A stretch of 64,000 nucleotides of DNA from Cladorhizidae sp. MBARI D1340-BT2 (lineage: Eukaryota > Porifera > Demospongiae > Poecilosclerida > Cladorhizidae), in assembly GCA_028752905.1 (NCBI GenBank), contig JAQNBH010000005.1:868001-932000 (forward strand). The letters are read 5' to 3'. Shown here piece after piece: positions 63,917-64,000 of the stretch. Every line of letters starts with the position of its first letter. The stretch's first letter is position 1. Below the pieces are notes generated by a model that searched no databases, was not told where the DNA came from, and saw nothing but the letters and a program-made list of their open reading frames with translations. Both the position numbers and the translations under genes were made by a program.

Positions 63917-64000
63917 ACCTGGTACAACTTGTGAATGTCTCTACTCCATTAAACCTGGTACAACTTGTGAATGTCTCTATACTCACATTAAACCTGGTAC

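Larger units (their letters stand above)
52146..64000. repeat. SatB: 36/37/39-bp satellite array, about 300 units, runs off the right edge
   Basis: This is a head-to-tail repeat whose unit reads ATTAAACCTGGTACAACTTG, then TGAATGTCTC, then TATACTCAC (39 bp), TACTCAC (37 bp) or TACTCC (36 bp). Other variants are TATGATCAC, TATACTTAC, CTCTACTCAC (an inserted CT) and a longer GAATGGCTTATAATTATAC unit. Runs of 39-bp units keep all three plus frames and one minus frame open as 13-residue repeats (HIKPGTTCECLYT, VNVSILTLNLVQL and, on minus, FTSCTRFNVSIET). Each is closed as soon as a 37- or 36-bp unit shifts the register. No frame exceeds 249 codons and none has a signal, domain or conserved non-repeat end, so no gene is called. 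Confidence 0.97.

Noticed and set aside
1..64000. Telomeric repeat
   Set aside because: No TTAGGG or TTAGG tandem arrays are present; TTAGAG in SatA is part of a 38-40-bp unit.

Overview
This is a 64 kb piece of animal nuclear DNA made mostly of satellite, with a gene-sized island of unique sequence in the middle. No protein gene is supported in about 54 of the 64 kb. The island looks like a small-genome invertebrate: introns as short as 51-71 bp with canonical splice sites, a fibronectin type III (FN3) cell-surface receptor, a degraded R2-like non-LTR retrotransposon, and AT-rich spacers full of AGCTAGCT/TGCATGCA runs. A demosponge is my best guess. It rests on recalled similarity, not on a search, so treat it as tentative.

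Layout. (1) 1-42163: one continuous satellite (SatA) with units of 38 or 40 bp, about 1,075 units, open at the left edge of the window. Each unit carries a perfect 12-bp palindrome and a two-base slot that can be empty, CA or GA. Rare variants recur in the same order at fixed offsets (3059, 4508, 3052, about 1300 and about 3939 bp), so the array grew by kilobase-scale tandem duplications of already varied blocks. (2) 42164-46235: a complete-looking minus-strand gene that I assembled from nine exons whose phases all agree (631 aa). It has a signal peptide, two FN3 domains, a juxtamembrane domain, one membrane span and a 201-aa cytoplasmic tail without a recognisable enzyme domain. An NRF-1-like palindrome lies just upstream of its ATG. 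(3) 46382-49110: a plus-strand non-LTR retrotransposon carcass, divergent from the receptor gene. It keeps reverse-transcriptase motifs, the H/C half of a CCHC knuckle and a PD...E restriction-like endonuclease signature, but is broken by at least five frame changes. It also has an unusual, roughly 85-residue Tudor-like insert between RT motifs B and C. (4) 49111-52145: two neighbouring copies of one foldback (MITE-like) element, a 30-bp minisatellite, an 18-base G run and a short stretch that could hold the last exon of a second minus-strand gene. (5) 52146-64000: a second satellite (SatB), units of 36, 37 or 39 bp, about 300 copies, open at the right edge, again with higher-order duplications.

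The two satellites differ in sequence but vary at a strikingly similar place: both have a TAGAGAC core (SatB on the minus strand) with a two-base insertion that includes an extra GA. The receptor gene is the only intact coding unit I can support. Open frames in SatB and in the 30-bp minisatellite arise because unit length is a multiple of three, and they are not treated as genes.
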